Assembly: GCA_913031575.1 (NCBI GenBank)
Contig: CAJWEV010000003.1
Location: 1 to 64,000 of the forward strand
DNA length: 64,000 bases
Reading direction: 5' to 3'
Origin: an uncultured Halieaceae bacterium
GTDB lineage: Bacteria > Pseudomonadota > Gammaproteobacteria > Pseudomonadales > Halieaceae
Position 1 is the stretch's first letter. Every line of letters starts with the position of its first letter. The translations under genes were made by a program, and so were the position numbers. This document shows, in pieces, positions 10,126 through 20,437 of the stretch. The notes beneath the pieces are model-generated. The model saw only the letters and a program-made list of their open reading frames with translations. It was not told the DNA's origin and did no database searches.

Positions 10126-10901
10126 TAGGCATTACCTCCACGCAGGTTGCCAAGAAGCGGCGCGAAACCGTCGTCCCCGAGCCAGTATTGAACTAAGTTG
10201 CTTACGCCTTTCGTCGTCAGTGTTGCTCCTGACAGCCCATCGACCTGCCATTGCGCATCTGCGGACGCAGGGTTTACGGTCCCTTTGAGTACAGTAATAC
10301 CAACGTCACCGTCTTTGTAAGCAAGCTTGCCCGACCACTTTGCTTTCCAGCTTGGATTATCGACCTCACCGCCAAGTCCTGGTGTTTCTCCGTGCTCGTA
10401 GAAGCCGAGGCCAACAATAGTATTTGCGTCAGACTCAAGCGCAACGAAGCCATAGAGCGTCGACCACAGACCGTAGCCATGAATTGGCAGAATGATGCGA
10501 TCAAGACTACCGTCTCCGTCGTTCACGAGATAAACCACAGCTCGATGCTCACGACGAATAATCTTCGCTGGATCTTGATCACCACTTAATGCGCGCGACT
10601 GCGACGGATCTTTCGATGATTTGCGCTGATCAAACGCTGCCGGGTCAACGTCGTCGACAAACAAGCCCGTATCTAAATCAACTACGCGCGCTTCAATCGT
10701 TTCAAACTGCTCTTCCACCGATCGTTCGGGGTCGTACAATCCACCCGCCATTAAAATATTGCGCTTTAAGTCTCGCGCCTTGTTCGCTTCCTGCTGCGGC
10801 TTCAAGGCCACCGCAGCTGTAGAGACGACGACCGAGCAGACAATACAGAGGCCAAGCGCGACCGCGAGTACGCGAGACAATGTCTCGTTATTAGCTGACA
10901 C
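10125..10901 (-). CDS. nqrC: Na+-NQR subunit C (covalent FMN)
   Basis: Periplasm-facing subunit carrying covalent FMN. The 258 residues begin with one membrane helix (about 8-32); the flavinylation motif is [12 protein letters not shown] near residue 225, where the Thr after SGA receives FMN from ApbE. The start is a GTG at 10901, which overlaps the nqrB stop by 11 nt; it agrees with the family's N-terminus just ahead of the membrane helix. Confidence 0.96.
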   Translation of the reverse strand: MSANNETLSRVLAVALGLCIVCSVVVSTAAVALKPQQEANKARDLKRNILMAGGLYDPERSVEEQFETIEARVVDLDTGLFVDDVDPAAFDQRKSSKDPSQSRALSGDQDPAKIIRREHRAVVYLVNDGDGSLDRIILPIHGYGLWSTLYGFVALESDANTIVGLGFYEHGETPGLGGEVDNPSWKAKWSGKLAYKDGDVGITVLKGTVNPASADAQWQVDGLSGATLTTKGVSNLVQYWLGDDGFAPLLGNLRGGNA

Positions 10902-12090
10902 GAGCTAGTCTCCTCTTAATGTTGGCTTGCACCGCGAAATTATCGAAAAGCGGAGCAAACAGATTTGCGAACAAGATTGCGAGCATCATGCCCTCAGGGA
11001 ATGCAGGGTTTACAACACGGATCAATACGCACATGACTCCAATAAGTGCTCCATAGGCCCAGCGACCGCTGTTAGTCATGGCCGCCGATACGGGGTCAGT
11101 GGCCATGAAGAACGCACCGAAAGCGAAGCTTCCAATGACCATATGCCAGTACCACGGCATGGCAAACATGGGGTTGCTATCTGAGCCAATCACGTTAAGC
11201 AGTAATGAGAACGCAATCATACCGGCAAAGCAGCCTGCGACGACGCGCCATGAGGCAATACCCATAATCAACAAGATGCCACCACCGATCATGATGGATA
11301 GCGCTGAGGTTTCACCGATAGACCCTGGCATGGCGCCCACGAAGGCATCCCACCACGTGTAAGCAGTGGTCAAACCTGCCATACCATCGGTTGCTACAAC
11401 GCTTAGCGCCGTAGCACCGGAATAGCCATCAACTGCCGTCCAAACAGTGTCACCAGACAACTGCGCCGGATAGGCGAAGTAAAGGAAAGCACGACCGGTC
11501 AATGCTGGGTTCAGGAAGTTTTTGCCCGTGCCACCGAATACTTCCTTGGCAACAACTATGCCGAACGAGATACCCATAGCCGCTTGCCAGAGAGGCAAAT
11601 CGGGCGGCAATGTCAGCGTGAACAAAATTGACGTTACGAAAAATCCCTCATTGATCTCGTGTCCACGCTTCATGGCGAATAACACTTCCCAGAAACCACC
11701 CACAATGAACGTTACGGCATACAAGGGGAGGAAATGAACCGCACCGTATAGAAAGTTGTCCCATAAGCTATTGGCATCATAACCGCCAAGGCTCGCGACA
11801 ATCGCACCGCGCCAGCCTTCAAGGGAATAACCTCCAGCAGCAATCACTTCATTTGCCTGGTAGCCAATGTTATACATGCCATAAAACATGGCTGGGAAGG
11901 TACAGAACCACACCGTAATCATGATGCGCTTCAGGTCAATACCGTCGCGAACGTGTGCTGATGACTTAGTAACACTTGAGGGGCTATAGAAGATGGTGTC
12001 TACCGCTTCGTAAAGCGCATACCACGATTCGTACTTACCACCTGGCTTAAAATGGGGTTCGAGATTATCTAAGGTACTTCGCAATCCCAC
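10891..12090 (-). CDS. nqrB: Na+-NQR subunit B (covalent FMN, riboflavin, Na+ path)
   Basis: Largest membrane subunit, bearing covalent FMN and part of the sodium channel. The 399 residues show many helices from about residue 55 on and the motif [10 protein letters not shown] near 231, whose Thr is the FMN attachment site. [23 protein letters not shown] and [21 protein letters not shown] stretches are typical of NqrB. It starts 3 nt after nqrA ends. Confidence 0.96.
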   Translation of the reverse strand: MGLRSTLDNLEPHFKPGGKYESWYALYEAVDTIFYSPSSVTKSSAHVRDGIDLKRIMITVWFCTFPAMFYGMYNIGYQANEVIAAGGYSLEGWRGAIVASLGGYDANSLWDNFLYGAVHFLPLYAVTFIVGGFWEVLFAMKRGHEINEGFFVTSILFTLTLPPDLPLWQAAMGISFGIVVAKEVFGGTGKNFLNPALTGRAFLYFAYPAQLSGDTVWTAVDGYSGATALSVVATDGMAGLTTAYTWWDAFVGAMPGSIGETSALSIMIGGGILLIMGIASWRVVAGCFAGMIAFSLLLNVIGSDSNPMFAMPWYWHMVIGSFAFGAFFMATDPVSAAMTNSGRWAYGALIGVMCVLIRVVNPAFPEGMMLAILFANLFAPLFDNFAVQANIKRRLARVS

Positions 12091-12093
12091 TAC

Positions 12094-13440
12094 TTATCCC
12101 TCCTTCTCAATGCGTGCCAGATTGTCGCGCAACACCGGCCCGTACTCGTATTTGCCTGGGCAAACGTAAGTGCAGAGCGCCAAGTCTTCTTCATCTAGCT
12201 CAAGACAACCCAAAGCCTGAGCTGTCTCTGTATCGCCAACCAACAGCGCACGTAACAATTGTGTAGGTAAAATATCCAAGGGCATAATGCGCTCGTAGGC
12301 ACCCACGGGCACCATCGCACGCTCTGAACCGTTTGTTGTTGTCGTCATTTCGAGCGGCTTACGACCAAACAAACTACTGAGGTAAATGCCCATCGCTGAA
12401 TGCTTTTTGGTACCGGGAGCCAGCCAGCCCATGAAGATCCTGTCGCGTCCCTCTGCAAGGACGGCCACCTGATTATGGAACCGCCCAAGATATGCAGAGT
12501 GCGCCTGAACCCGCCGACCACCCAAGACAGACCCGCTAATGAGCCGATTTTCTCCGGCTGCCTGATTGCCGGCAACGAGCGCTTCGATATCGGCTCCGCG
12601 GCGGGTGCGAACAATCTGCGGTGTCTCCGCCGCGGGTCCTGAAACAGAAACAACGCGATCACTATAAACCTCACCATCAAGGAAGAGGCGCCCAACCGCA
12701 ATCACATCTTGATAGTCAACCGTCCAAGCGAGCTTGTTAAGAGACGCTCCCTGGAGGAAGTGAACATGCGTACCCACCAGTCCTGCAGGATGAGGCCCAT
12801 CAAAGACCGCGCTTTGTACTCGAGCGTGCGCAGCTAGGGGTGCATTGCTACCCGGTATGACGCAAACATATACACTGCAATCGACCATGTTAGCCAAAAG
12901 TGACTGACCTAACTCAAACGCCTCGCGCTGCTCGGCGATCACAATTTCGGGGTCAACCGCGTGAGGACGAGTGTCGATCGCTGTGATAAATAAACCGCTT
13001 GGGCTTGTTGCTGGATCGGCCACCTTGCTGAACGGCCTAACCCGAATAGCTGTCCACTCACCTGATTCGATTAAGCGAACTTTAATGTCGTCAGCGCTTA
13101 GCTGTGTCACCTCGTCTACGCTTGAAGCGCCCCAGTTGCGTGCTGCAACACCATCATCAACCTCAATAACTAGAGACTGGAACACGCGGCGTGCCCCACG
13201 ATTAATCGCAGAAACACGGCCTGACGCGGGCGCTGTGTATACAACGCCTTCACACTTCTTATCTGTAAAAATGGTATCGCCTTTGGCAACAGTATCGCCT
13301 TCGGCAACCGCCATCGTGGGCTTCATGCCAACGTAGTCGGCTCCTACGAGCGCTACGTGACGGGGTGATAATTCTCGAGCGATCGTTTGCTCGGGCGCCC
13401 CTGCCAGTGGAATATCCAATCCGCGGCGAATTTTAATCAT
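12094..13440 (-). CDS. nqrA: Na+-NQR subunit A
   Basis: Cytoplasmic subunit of Na+-NQR, 448 residues, same length as in other gammaproteobacteria. The N-terminus MIKIRRGLDIPLAGAPEQ and the biotinyl-like region VAEGDTVAKGDTIF followed by YTAPASGRV are characteristic; the C-terminus has CLELDEEDLALCTYVCPGKYEYG. It is the first gene of the run nqrABCDEF-apbE-nqrM-lolCDE. The leader carries AGGGACAGG just before the ATG as a ribosome binding site. Confidence 0.96.
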   Translation of the reverse strand: MIKIRRGLDIPLAGAPEQTIARELSPRHVALVGADYVGMKPTMAVAEGDTVAKGDTIFTDKKCEGVVYTAPASGRVSAINRGARRVFQSLVIEVDDGVAARNWGASSVDEVTQLSADDIKVRLIESGEWTAIRVRPFSKVADPATSPSGLFITAIDTRPHAVDPEIVIAEQREAFELGQSLLANMVDCSVYVCVIPGSNAPLAAHARVQSAVFDGPHPAGLVGTHVHFLQGASLNKLAWTVDYQDVIAVGRLFLDGEVYSDRVVSVSGPAAETPQIVRTRRGADIEALVAGNQAAGENRLISGSVLGGRRVQAHSAYLGRFHNQVAVLAEGRDRIFMGWLAPGTKKHSAMGIYLSSLFGRKPLEMTTTTNGSERAMVPVGAYERIMPLDILPTQLLRALLVGDTETAQALGCLELDEEDLALCTYVCPGKYEYGPVLRDNLARIEKEG

Positions 13441-13517
13441 GCCTGTCCCTATCTACGTTCGCAAAACGCGCACGCGTTCGTGATGGCTGTCGCGTAGTCA
13501 GCTTGCACCGAAGTCGC

Positions 13518-13532
13518 TCAGACTATGTCTGA
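13518..13532. promoter_or_regulatory. Inverted repeat upstream of nqrA, possible operator
   Basis: The sequence TCAGAC-tat-GTCTGA is a perfect 6-bp inverted repeat with a 3-nt spacer, 78 nt before the nqrA start in a 226-bp gap. There is no T-run on either side, so it is not a plausible terminator for the GAPDH-like gene upstream. A regulator binding site controlling the nqr run is one reading; chance is another. I could not place a convincing -35/-10 pair next to it. Confidence 0.3.
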
Positions 13533-13666
13533 TTTGAGCCTGGCCACTCCCCCCAGTGAAGTGAACTACAGCTTTGCCGGCGGCTGATTTTCATCTCATT
13601 TATCGACTGCTCCAGCGCCGCGAATTCTAACGAAGCTGACGCCGAGTTACCACATTTCTCTGCAAA

Positions 13667-15148
13667 TCAGAGGCCACCGGTATCTGTAGGGGGATAGGTG
13701 AGATATTTTATTCCTGCCATCCTCTCCAAAACCCTGTAAACCTGACAGCTGTAGCCGTATTCGTTATCGTACCAAAGGTACAGAACAGCATGCCTCCCAT
13801 TTACAATAGTGGCCTGCGCGTCAAATACGCAAGCTGCGCGTGAACCCACGAAATCGGTCGATACCACCTCGGGTGAGTTAGAGAAATCTATTTGTTTTCT
13901 GTTTGGACTGTGAAGCGCGACCTGACGCATGAATTCGTTCAGTTCATCCTTAGACGTCTCTTTTCCAAGGGTCACATTTAGGATGGCCATAGACACGTTA
14001 GGTGTCGGTACGCGAATAGCATTCCCGGTTAACTTACCCGTCAAGTCCGGCAGGACTTTTTCCACAGCCTTTGCAGCACCAGTTTCGGTCAACACAAGAT
14101 TCAGCGGTGCACTTCGACCTCTGCGATCCGCCTTGTGGTAGTTATCGATAAGGTTCTGGTCATTGGTGAACGCGTGAACCGTTTCGACGTGACCGGATTC
14201 AATACCAAACGCGTCCTGAATTACTTTTAGCGGAGGAACGATCGCATTCGTGGTGCACGACGCCGCGGACAGAACAGTGTCACCCTCAGTGATCTCATCG
14301 TGATTAATACCCGCCACAATGTTTTTGATATCGCCCTTACCCGGAGCAGTCAGGATGACCTTCCTGACCCCCTTTGCTTTGAGATGACGCGACAGTCCAT
14401 CACGGTCCCGCCACACACCCGTGTTATCGACTACAAGGCAGTCGCTAATACCGTGGGCCTCGTAGTCCACGTCTTCAGGAGCATTCGCATAAATGACTTT
14501 AATCTCGTTGCCATTCGCCACAAATGACTGGCGCTCCTCATCAACGCGAATCGTGCCCTGAAATACACCGTGAACCGAGTCTCGACGCAGGAGGCTTGCC
14601 CGCTTCAACAAGTCATCGGGAGCGCTACCCTTCCGAACCACTATAGCCCGCAGTCGCAGATTGTCGCCACCGTCTGTTTTAGCGACCAAAATACGCGCCA
14701 TGAGGCGTCCAATGCGGCCGAATCCAAAGAGAACCACATCAACCGGCCCCTTGGGACGATGAGTTGAGTCGACAAGATGTGAGAGGCGATCAGCAACGAA
14801 ATCATCTAATGATAAATCTTCGCCTTGATGTTTATCAAAGTACTCGACCGATAGGCGACCTATATCAATATGCGAGGGGCCCAAATTAAGCTTTGCCATC
14901 GACTCGATGACACGGATGGTTTCGAACTCGGACAACTCGTTATTTTCGATCTGCCGAACCCAGCGGTGAGTTTTCATTATGTCCAGAACGCTGAGATTAA
15001 CCAACGAATTTCCGTAGATGTAACACTTAACGTTCTTTTCACGCGCCAGTGTACCGACGATAGGAATCATGGATTCAGCAAGCGCCTCGCGCTCCTTCCA
15101 ATCCACGAAATAATCATCAGGACGCTGGCGCTTTCTCTGTGGCGCCAT
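13667..15148 (-). CDS. Glyceraldehyde-3-phosphate dehydrogenase, long N-terminally extended type
   Basis: NAD(P)-dependent GAPDH of 493 residues. A Rossmann fold starts at VVLFGFGRIGRLMAR (near residue 134), the catalytic cysteine is Cys298 in AASCTTNAIVP, and the late VSTDFVGSR and YDNEYGYS are typical. An N-terminal domain of about 130 residues precedes the GAPDH core, as in the extended gammaproteobacterial GAPDH that lies next to mfd in Pseudomonas. I chose ATG 15148 (MAPQRKRQRPDDYF) because the alignment to that family begins just after it; an in-frame start at 15571 would overlap mfd on the opposite strand. Divergent from mfd with 148 bp between. Confidence 0.92.
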   Translation of the reverse strand: MAPQRKRQRPDDYFVDWKEREALAESMIPIVGTLAREKNVKCYIYGNSLVNLSVLDIMKTHRWVRQIENNELSEFETIRVIESMAKLNLGPSHIDIGRLSVEYFDKHQGEDLSLDDFVADRLSHLVDSTHRPKGPVDVVLFGFGRIGRLMARILVAKTDGGDNLRLRAIVVRKGSAPDDLLKRASLLRRDSVHGVFQGTIRVDEERQSFVANGNEIKVIYANAPEDVDYEAHGISDCLVVDNTGVWRDRDGLSRHLKAKGVRKVILTAPGKGDIKNIVAGINHDEITEGDTVLSAASCTTNAIVPPLKVIQDAFGIESGHVETVHAFTNDQNLIDNYHKADRRGRSAPLNLVLTETGAAKAVEKVLPDLTGKLTGNAIRVPTPNVSMAILNVTLGKETSKDELNEFMRQVALHSPNRKQIDFSNSPEVVSTDFVGSRAACVFDAQATIVNGRHAVLYLWYDNEYGYSCQVYRVLERMAGIKYLTYPPTDTGGL

Positions 15149-15296
15149 GGTTGTTTCCCGCTTGCGGACTCCCTGTGAAGTCTCAGTGTGTGAGTGTTTG
15201 CGGATTATCGCTCCGAGAGCAGGTGAACAGCAACCGTTCAGACCTAGCATGCGACTGTTGTGACGAGTAAACTCGCGCACCTCGCGGGGGGAGCTA

Positions 15297-18200
15297 ATGA
15301 CTTCATTTTTAGACATCACATCGACATTGCCCTGGCCGAATGCGATAGGTAAGCGAACTGCGATAGGCCCACTCGTGGGTTCCGCAGAGTCCGAGGCCAT
15401 CAGTGAACTGGCAAAAACGACGCCACTAATTCTAGTTATTACAGCCACAACTGCGGCGGCGCACAACCTAGTCTCTGAACTTCCCTTCTTTCTCAGCGAT
15501 GATCGGGAAATCCTGCTTATGCCCGACTGGGAAACACTGCCATACGATAACTTCTCTCCCCACGAAGACATCGTCTCCGATCGACTGAAAGCACTGTCTC
15601 AACTACCTACCCTAACGACCGCTGTTGTTATTGTCTCCGTCACAACATTGATGCATCGCTTGGCACCGAGACACTTCATCGATGCCGGTGTTCTCAGTCT
15701 CCAGATGGGAGAGACACTGAACGCAGAGCAATTTGTAAGAAATTTGACTCGAAACGGTTATCGAAGCGTCGACACCGTTTACGAACATGGAGAGTTCGCA
15801 ACGCGCGGCTCACTGTTAGATGTCTTTCCCATGGGTAGCGACGAGCCACTCCGTATTGATCTGTTTGATGGCGAAATTGAATCGCTGCGCACATTTAACC
15901 CCGAAACCCAGCGCACAACAAAGCGGCTCCAGCGAATCGACCTACTTCCTGCCAGAGAATTCCCCCTGCACACCGATGCTATTGAGCGTTTCAAAATCGA
16001 TTGGTACCGCACTTTTGATGGTGATCCTGAGCGATGCAGTGTCTTCAATGAAGTGAGTCAGGGAAGAGCACCACAAGGCGCCGAATATTATTTACCGCTG
16101 TTCTTCGATGAATGTCACTCGATGTTCGACTACCTACCGGTCGACACGCCTGTGGTTATGGTGGGCAACAACTTCAGTTCAGCCAAACGCTTTTGGACTG
16201 AGGTAAACAGGCGTTTCGACGAATATGGTGTCGACCCGCGGCGCCCCTTGGTTGAGCCTTACAGAGGCTTCATTTCGGTGGAGGAACTCTATGAATCAAT
16301 CGGCAAACATTGCGTTTTGGAATTCCGCGACTCGGCTGAGGCCCCACTGCACTTCACGCTTGATACTTACACACCAGAGCCTTTTTCTTCCGGAGATGAA
16401 TTCAGCAATGTGTCGGGAGTCGGAAAGCTTTCTGTTCTGCTAAAAGCTCACCAATCACCCGTGCTACTAAGCGTTGAAAGTGCCGGTAGACGAGAGATCA
16501 TCCTGGAGTCACTTGCAAAAGAGGGATTACAAGCAAAACACGTTGAGAGCTGGGAGAAATTCCAAGCCAGCGGAGCGACTCTTGGCATTAGCGTCACTGA
16601 CATAACTCGTCCTCTCTTCACCTCGCCCAAGGCGCCAGCACTGATTTCCGAAGATCAACTATTCGGTCAGCGTGTAGCGCAAAAGCGTCGCCGCAAGACA
16701 ACAGAAGAGACCGATACGCAAGCCATTATTAGGGACCTGACCGAGCTCCGTGAAGGGATGCCTGTCGTGCACCTTGAGCACGGTGTCGGACGATACATAG
16801 GTCTCGAAAAGCTAACCATCGAAGGTCATCATGCTGAATTCCTGCTTCTCGAGTACGCGAACAGCGATAAGTTGTACGTACCAGTTGGATCGCTAAATCT
16901 CATCAGCCGCTATGCTGGCGGTGATCAAGATACGGCACCGCTTCACCGATTAGGTACCGAGCAATGGTCCAAGGCGCGTAAGAGAGCCTCCCAACGTGCC
17001 TCTGACGTTGCCGTACAGCTATTAGAAGTGTACGCAAAGCGCGAGGCGCGAAAAGGCTTTGCCCATAGCTTAGATGAAGAGTCGTGGGAAGTTTTCTGCT
17101 CCAGCTTCACGTTTGAAGAAACACCCGATCAAGCAGCTGCCATTGAAGCTGTCCGTAAAGATATGTGTGCTGAAAAGGTGATGGATCGGCTTATCTGCGG
17201 TGATGTTGGTTTCGGCAAGACAGAGGTGGCCATGCGTGCGGCGTTCATAGCCGCGCAGAACCATAAACAAGTTGCGGTTCTTGTTCCCACTACTTTACTC
17301 GCTCAGCAGCACTTCAATAATTTCAACGATCGTTTTGCAGACTGGCCCATTACAGTTGAGGTGGTGTCACGCTTCAAAACTGCGAAAGATATCGCTGCCG
17401 TGAGTAAGCGATTGCAAGCCGGTGAGATTGATATTCTGGTCGGCACACATAAGCTTTTGCAGATCGATTTCGGCTTCAAGGATCTGGGCCTACTTATCAT
17501 TGATGAGGAGCACCGGTTCGGAGTAAAACAGAAGGAAGCTATTAAAGCACTGCGCGCCGAAGTCGACATTCTTACGATGACAGCGACACCGATACCTCGA
17601 ACGCTCAATATGGCCTTAGGAGGCTTACGAGACCTATCGGTCATTGCGACGCCGCCTGCCAAACGTTTATCTATCAAAACATTTATTCGCGAGCACAATG
17701 TCGGCTTAGTAAAAGAGGCCATCTTGCGGGAGACCTTGCGCGGGGGGCAGGTGTATTACCTGCACAACGAGGTCAAAACCATTCCAGAAACCGCACGCAA
17801 ACTATCGGAGCTAGTGCCTGAACTATCGTTTGGCGTTGCGCACGGTCAGTTGAGAGAGCAGGAGCTAGAGCGCGTGATGACTGACTTCTATCATCAACGT
17901 CACAACGTTCTCGTATGCTCGACCATCATCGAGACGGGGATAGATATCCCCAATGCAAACACCATTATCATCGATAGAGCCGATAAATTTGGGCTGGCAC
18001 AACTTCATCAATTACGTGGCCGCGTCGGGCGATCACACCACCAAGCTTATGCCTATTTACTCTCCCCTCCCCGCTCGGTACTGACATCGGATGCGGAAAA
18101 GCGCCTGGAAGCTATTGAGTCAGCCGGTGCCTTGGGTGCCGGATTCATGCTCGCGTCGCATGACCTTGAGATCCGCGGTGCCGGCGAACTACTCGGTGAT

Positions 18201-18767
18201 GAACAGTCGGGACAGATTGAGCAGGTAGGGTTTTCACTCTACCTTGAAATGCTTAATCGTGCAGTTGAATCACTCCGCAAAGGTGAAATTCCGGACATCG
18301 ATGCACCTCTGGAAACCGGAACTGAGATCAAGATGCATCTACCAGCACTGATCCCCGACGACTATCTTCCCAATATCTCCACACGCCTCGTGTTGTATAA
18401 ACGAATCGCACAAGCAAAAGACAAGGAGGCCTTGAATGATATTCAGGTCGAGATGATCGATCGCTTTGGCCTCTTGCCTGATGCAACCAAACAGCTGTTT
18501 ATCCAAGCCGAAGTTCGGCTTCGGGCTCAGGCCCTTGGGATATCGGAAGTTGACGTGGGCGATGCAGGTGGTAGCGTCAAGTTTGAGTCGACGACCCCTG
18601 TACCGGTGAATGCACTAATAGGCCTGCTGCAGCGCAATCCGAAAGAGTTTAAGTTAGCGGGCTCTGACACATTGCGGTTTATTCGAGAACTGGAATCAGG
18701 TGAAGCACGTCGTAACTACGTTGATACGCTCATGACACAGTGGGAAGAGGCATGCAAAAGCAGCTGA
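15297..18767 (+). CDS. mfd: Transcription-repair coupling factor Mfd
   Basis: Removes RNA polymerase stalled at DNA damage and recruits UvrA. The 1156 residues are family length. In order: UvrB-like N-terminal domains (with YDNFSPHEDIVSDRL near 82), the RNA polymerase interaction domain (about 485-560, HLEHGVGRYIGLEK), helicase motif I GDVGFGKTEVAMRA (near 632), motif II IIDEEHRFG (near 732), motif VI QLRGRVGRS (near 905) and the C-terminal TRCF domain. ATG 15297 is preceded by GGGGGGAGCTA. The end overlaps csiV by 16 nt. Confidence 0.97.
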   Translation: MTSFLDITSTLPWPNAIGKRTAIGPLVGSAESEAISELAKTTPLILVITATTAAAHNLVSELPFFLSDDREILLMPDWETLPYDNFSPHEDIVSDRLKALSQLPTLTTAVVIVSVTTLMHRLAPRHFIDAGVLSLQMGETLNAEQFVRNLTRNGYRSVDTVYEHGEFATRGSLLDVFPMGSDEPLRIDLFDGEIESLRTFNPETQRTTKRLQRIDLLPAREFPLHTDAIERFKIDWYRTFDGDPERCSVFNEVSQGRAPQGAEYYLPLFFDECHSMFDYLPVDTPVVMVGNNFSSAKRFWTEVNRRFDEYGVDPRRPLVEPYRGFISVEELYESIGKHCVLEFRDSAEAPLHFTLDTYTPEPFSSGDEFSNVSGVGKLSVLLKAHQSPVLLSVESAGRREIILESLAKEGLQAKHVESWEKFQASGATLGISVTDITRPLFTSPKAPALISEDQLFGQRVAQKRRRKTTEETDTQAIIRDLTELREGMPVVHLEHGVGRYIGLEKLTIEGHHAEFLLLEYANSDKLYVPVGSLNLISRYAGGDQDTAPLHRLGTEQWSKARKRASQRASDVAVQLLEVYAKREARKGFAHSLDEESWEVFCSSFTFEETPDQAAAIEAVRKDMCAEKVMDRLICGDVGFGKTEVAMRAAFIAAQNHKQVAVLVPTTLLAQQHFNNFNDRFADWPITVEVVSRFKTAKDIAAVSKRLQAGEIDILVGTHKLLQIDFGFKDLGLLIIDEEHRFGVKQKEAIKALRAEVDILTMTATPIPRTLNMALGGLRDLSVIATPPAKRLSIKTFIREHNVGLVKEAILRETLRGGQVYYLHNEVKTIPETARKLSELVPELSFGVAHGQLREQELERVMTDFYHQRHNVLVCSTIIETGIDIPNANTIIIDRADKFGLAQLHQLRGRVGRSHHQAYAYLLSPPRSVLTSDAEKRLEAIESAGALGAGFMLASHDLEIRGAGELLGDEQSGQIEQVGFSLYLEMLNRAVESLRKGEIPDIDAPLETGTEIKMHLPALIPDDYLPNISTRLVLYKRIAQAKDKEALNDIQVEMIDRFGLLPDATKQLFIQAEVRLRAQALGISEVDVGDAGGSVKFESTTPVPVNALIGLLQRNPKEFKLAGSDTLRFIRELESGEARRNYVDTLMTQWEEACKSS

Positions 18768-20437
18768 CCAAACAGGTATCGGTATTGCTACTGGCGTCAT
18801 CGCTTGGTAGCGCCGCACTCGGCCAGGAGCGTGGATCGGCACTCGCCACAGTGCCCGGGTACAGCGATGACGCGTCAGGCTGGGTCCGCATTGAAGTTGC
18901 CATATTTACAAATTCAGACGCGGCTGTACTGAGCGCCGAAACTTGGGAGCACGCCCCCACACTGCGATACCCCGAGAACAGGCGTTGGCTTACCCGATAT
19001 GGGGAGATCAAAGCCCTAATGGATGAGTGGGGAGAATCCGCTGTCACAGTGAACGCTGATGGTTCTGTTGACGTTATACCAGAACCCGTTACGGAGCCGT
19101 TGATCGAGACCGCACAGAATAGTAGCAAGCCGCGTATCGATGGCGAGCTAGCTGTAGCATCCGTGGAGGAAAATACGGGCGACACCTCCTTGGAAACTGA
19201 CCTTGTCGTAGACTCAACGCTCAGCATTGATGGACTCGAGACGCCCACTGGCGCTGACACCAGCCTCTCGTCCGAGTTAGATAGAGCTGACCTCGCTAAA
19301 CTGGTCAAGTCCTTGCCACAGGACGCACTGGAGCTCACTGAAAACGCGGATATCGCGCCACACAGCGTCTCCCCAGGCGCATCGCCCGATAGGTCTCAAG
19401 TGTCCATGGAGGAGTTGCGGACCGGAACCAATAGGGAGCCGAGCGAGCACATCGCCACTACCGATGAAATCGTAGAACGCGACCCTGTGATAGCAACCAA
19501 TAGAGAAGTTTTTCAAGATAACGTCGACACCGCGGCGATTGATGCCGTTGATATCTTCAACACCGGCGAACTGACGGATGCGAGCGCTCGGTTAGGCAGT
19601 ACAACCGGCTCCTTACCTGATGACAGTAACTTTCCTGGCTCCGACATAGACTGGTTAGACGGTTACGCAGTTGATGAAGAGGACGTCCGGGACACCAAAA
19701 CGATCGCTCCCGAGGAGGCGCCAGCTGCACTGCCAACACCGTATCAAGCACTCACGGTGGAGATGCTCAAACAAGGTCTGGACAAACTCCAACAGCAGAC
19801 TGAAAGAGCCCCGGTAACGGCTCTGGCCTGGCTGCAAGCCCCCGGTGATCAGGGCTCTCCCGTTGTTGCGGATACCTGGCAGCAAGCGAGTGACTTCCCT
19901 ATCATACAAGGCACTCTGACTTTCACGCGTGACGACGAATCGGCCATCACGGTCGATCTTTGGTTAAACACGATCGGAGACTACCTACCGCCGCGTTTTA
20001 CAGCGATAGAGACACCCTCCGCGCCCGAGCGAATACTGGTAATAGAAACAATCCCAGCCGATCAAGAACCGGTGCAAAATTCTGAATTGCCCGAATTTAT
20101 TGACTTACGAACCGGTCTGAATACCGATGGCTCCGCGTCCAGCGTGGATGCGACTGTTGACTCTGCAGTACAAACGTCCAGCCCCTACCGGCACGCCATC
20201 GCTGTCTCGGAGCAACGAGACATTCGGGAGGGTTATGTCCGCTACATTGACCATCCAACACTTCAGATTGTCGCAACTTGGCGCGAATTATCATTCAGGG
20301 AGGTCTACGAACTCGGTGAGTCACAGCGCCTTAGACGCGACATCGATAGCTTGACGCGAACACTGACCGCTGCGCCAACCCCAGGGGGTCCGCGACCAAA
20401 GGCGAACCCTAGGCTTTCAGATACTAATGCTCCATAG
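18752..20437 (+). CDS. csiV: CsiV-family protein with a long acidic insertion
   Basis: Predicted exported protein of 561 residues. The start ATG 18752 has GGAAGAGG right upstream inside mfd; a GTG four codons earlier is less likely. A signal peptide (MQKQLTKQVSVLLLASS, cleavage near AALG) is followed by WVRIEVAIFTN and WLTRYGEI, which match the opening of CsiV, a cell-envelope peptidoglycan-binding protein. The rest of the family signal appears near the C-terminus (YVRYIDHPTLQIVATWRE). Between them, roughly residues 75-330, is a low-complexity Asp/Glu/Ser/Thr-rich stretch that makes it about twice the length I expect for CsiV. Position downstream of mfd agrees with the family. It overlaps the convergent mechanosensitive channel gene by 14 nt. 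Confidence 0.78.
   Translation: MQKQLTKQVSVLLLASSLGSAALGQERGSALATVPGYSDDASGWVRIEVAIFTNSDAAVLSAETWEHAPTLRYPENRRWLTRYGEIKALMDEWGESAVTVNADGSVDVIPEPVTEPLIETAQNSSKPRIDGELAVASVEENTGDTSLETDLVVDSTLSIDGLETPTGADTSLSSELDRADLAKLVKSLPQDALELTENADIAPHSVSPGASPDRSQVSMEELRTGTNREPSEHIATTDEIVERDPVIATNREVFQDNVDTAAIDAVDIFNTGELTDASARLGSTTGSLPDDSNFPGSDIDWLDGYAVDEEDVRDTKTIAPEEAPAALPTPYQALTVEMLKQGLDKLQQQTERAPVTALAWLQAPGDQGSPVVADTWQQASDFPIIQGTLTFTRDDESAITVDLWLNTIGDYLPPRFTAIETPSAPERILVIETIPADQEPVQNSELPEFIDLRTGLNTDGSASSVDATVDSAVQTSSPYRHAIAVSEQRDIREGYVRYIDHPTLQIVATWRELSFREVYELGESQRLRRDIDSLTRTLTAAPTPGGPRPKANPRLSDTNAP

Noticed and set aside
15149..15571. N-terminal extension of 141 residues on the GAPDH-like gene
   Set aside because: It would overlap mfd on the other strand, reads as low-complexity Ser/Arg sequence, and the family alignment begins after ATG 15148.
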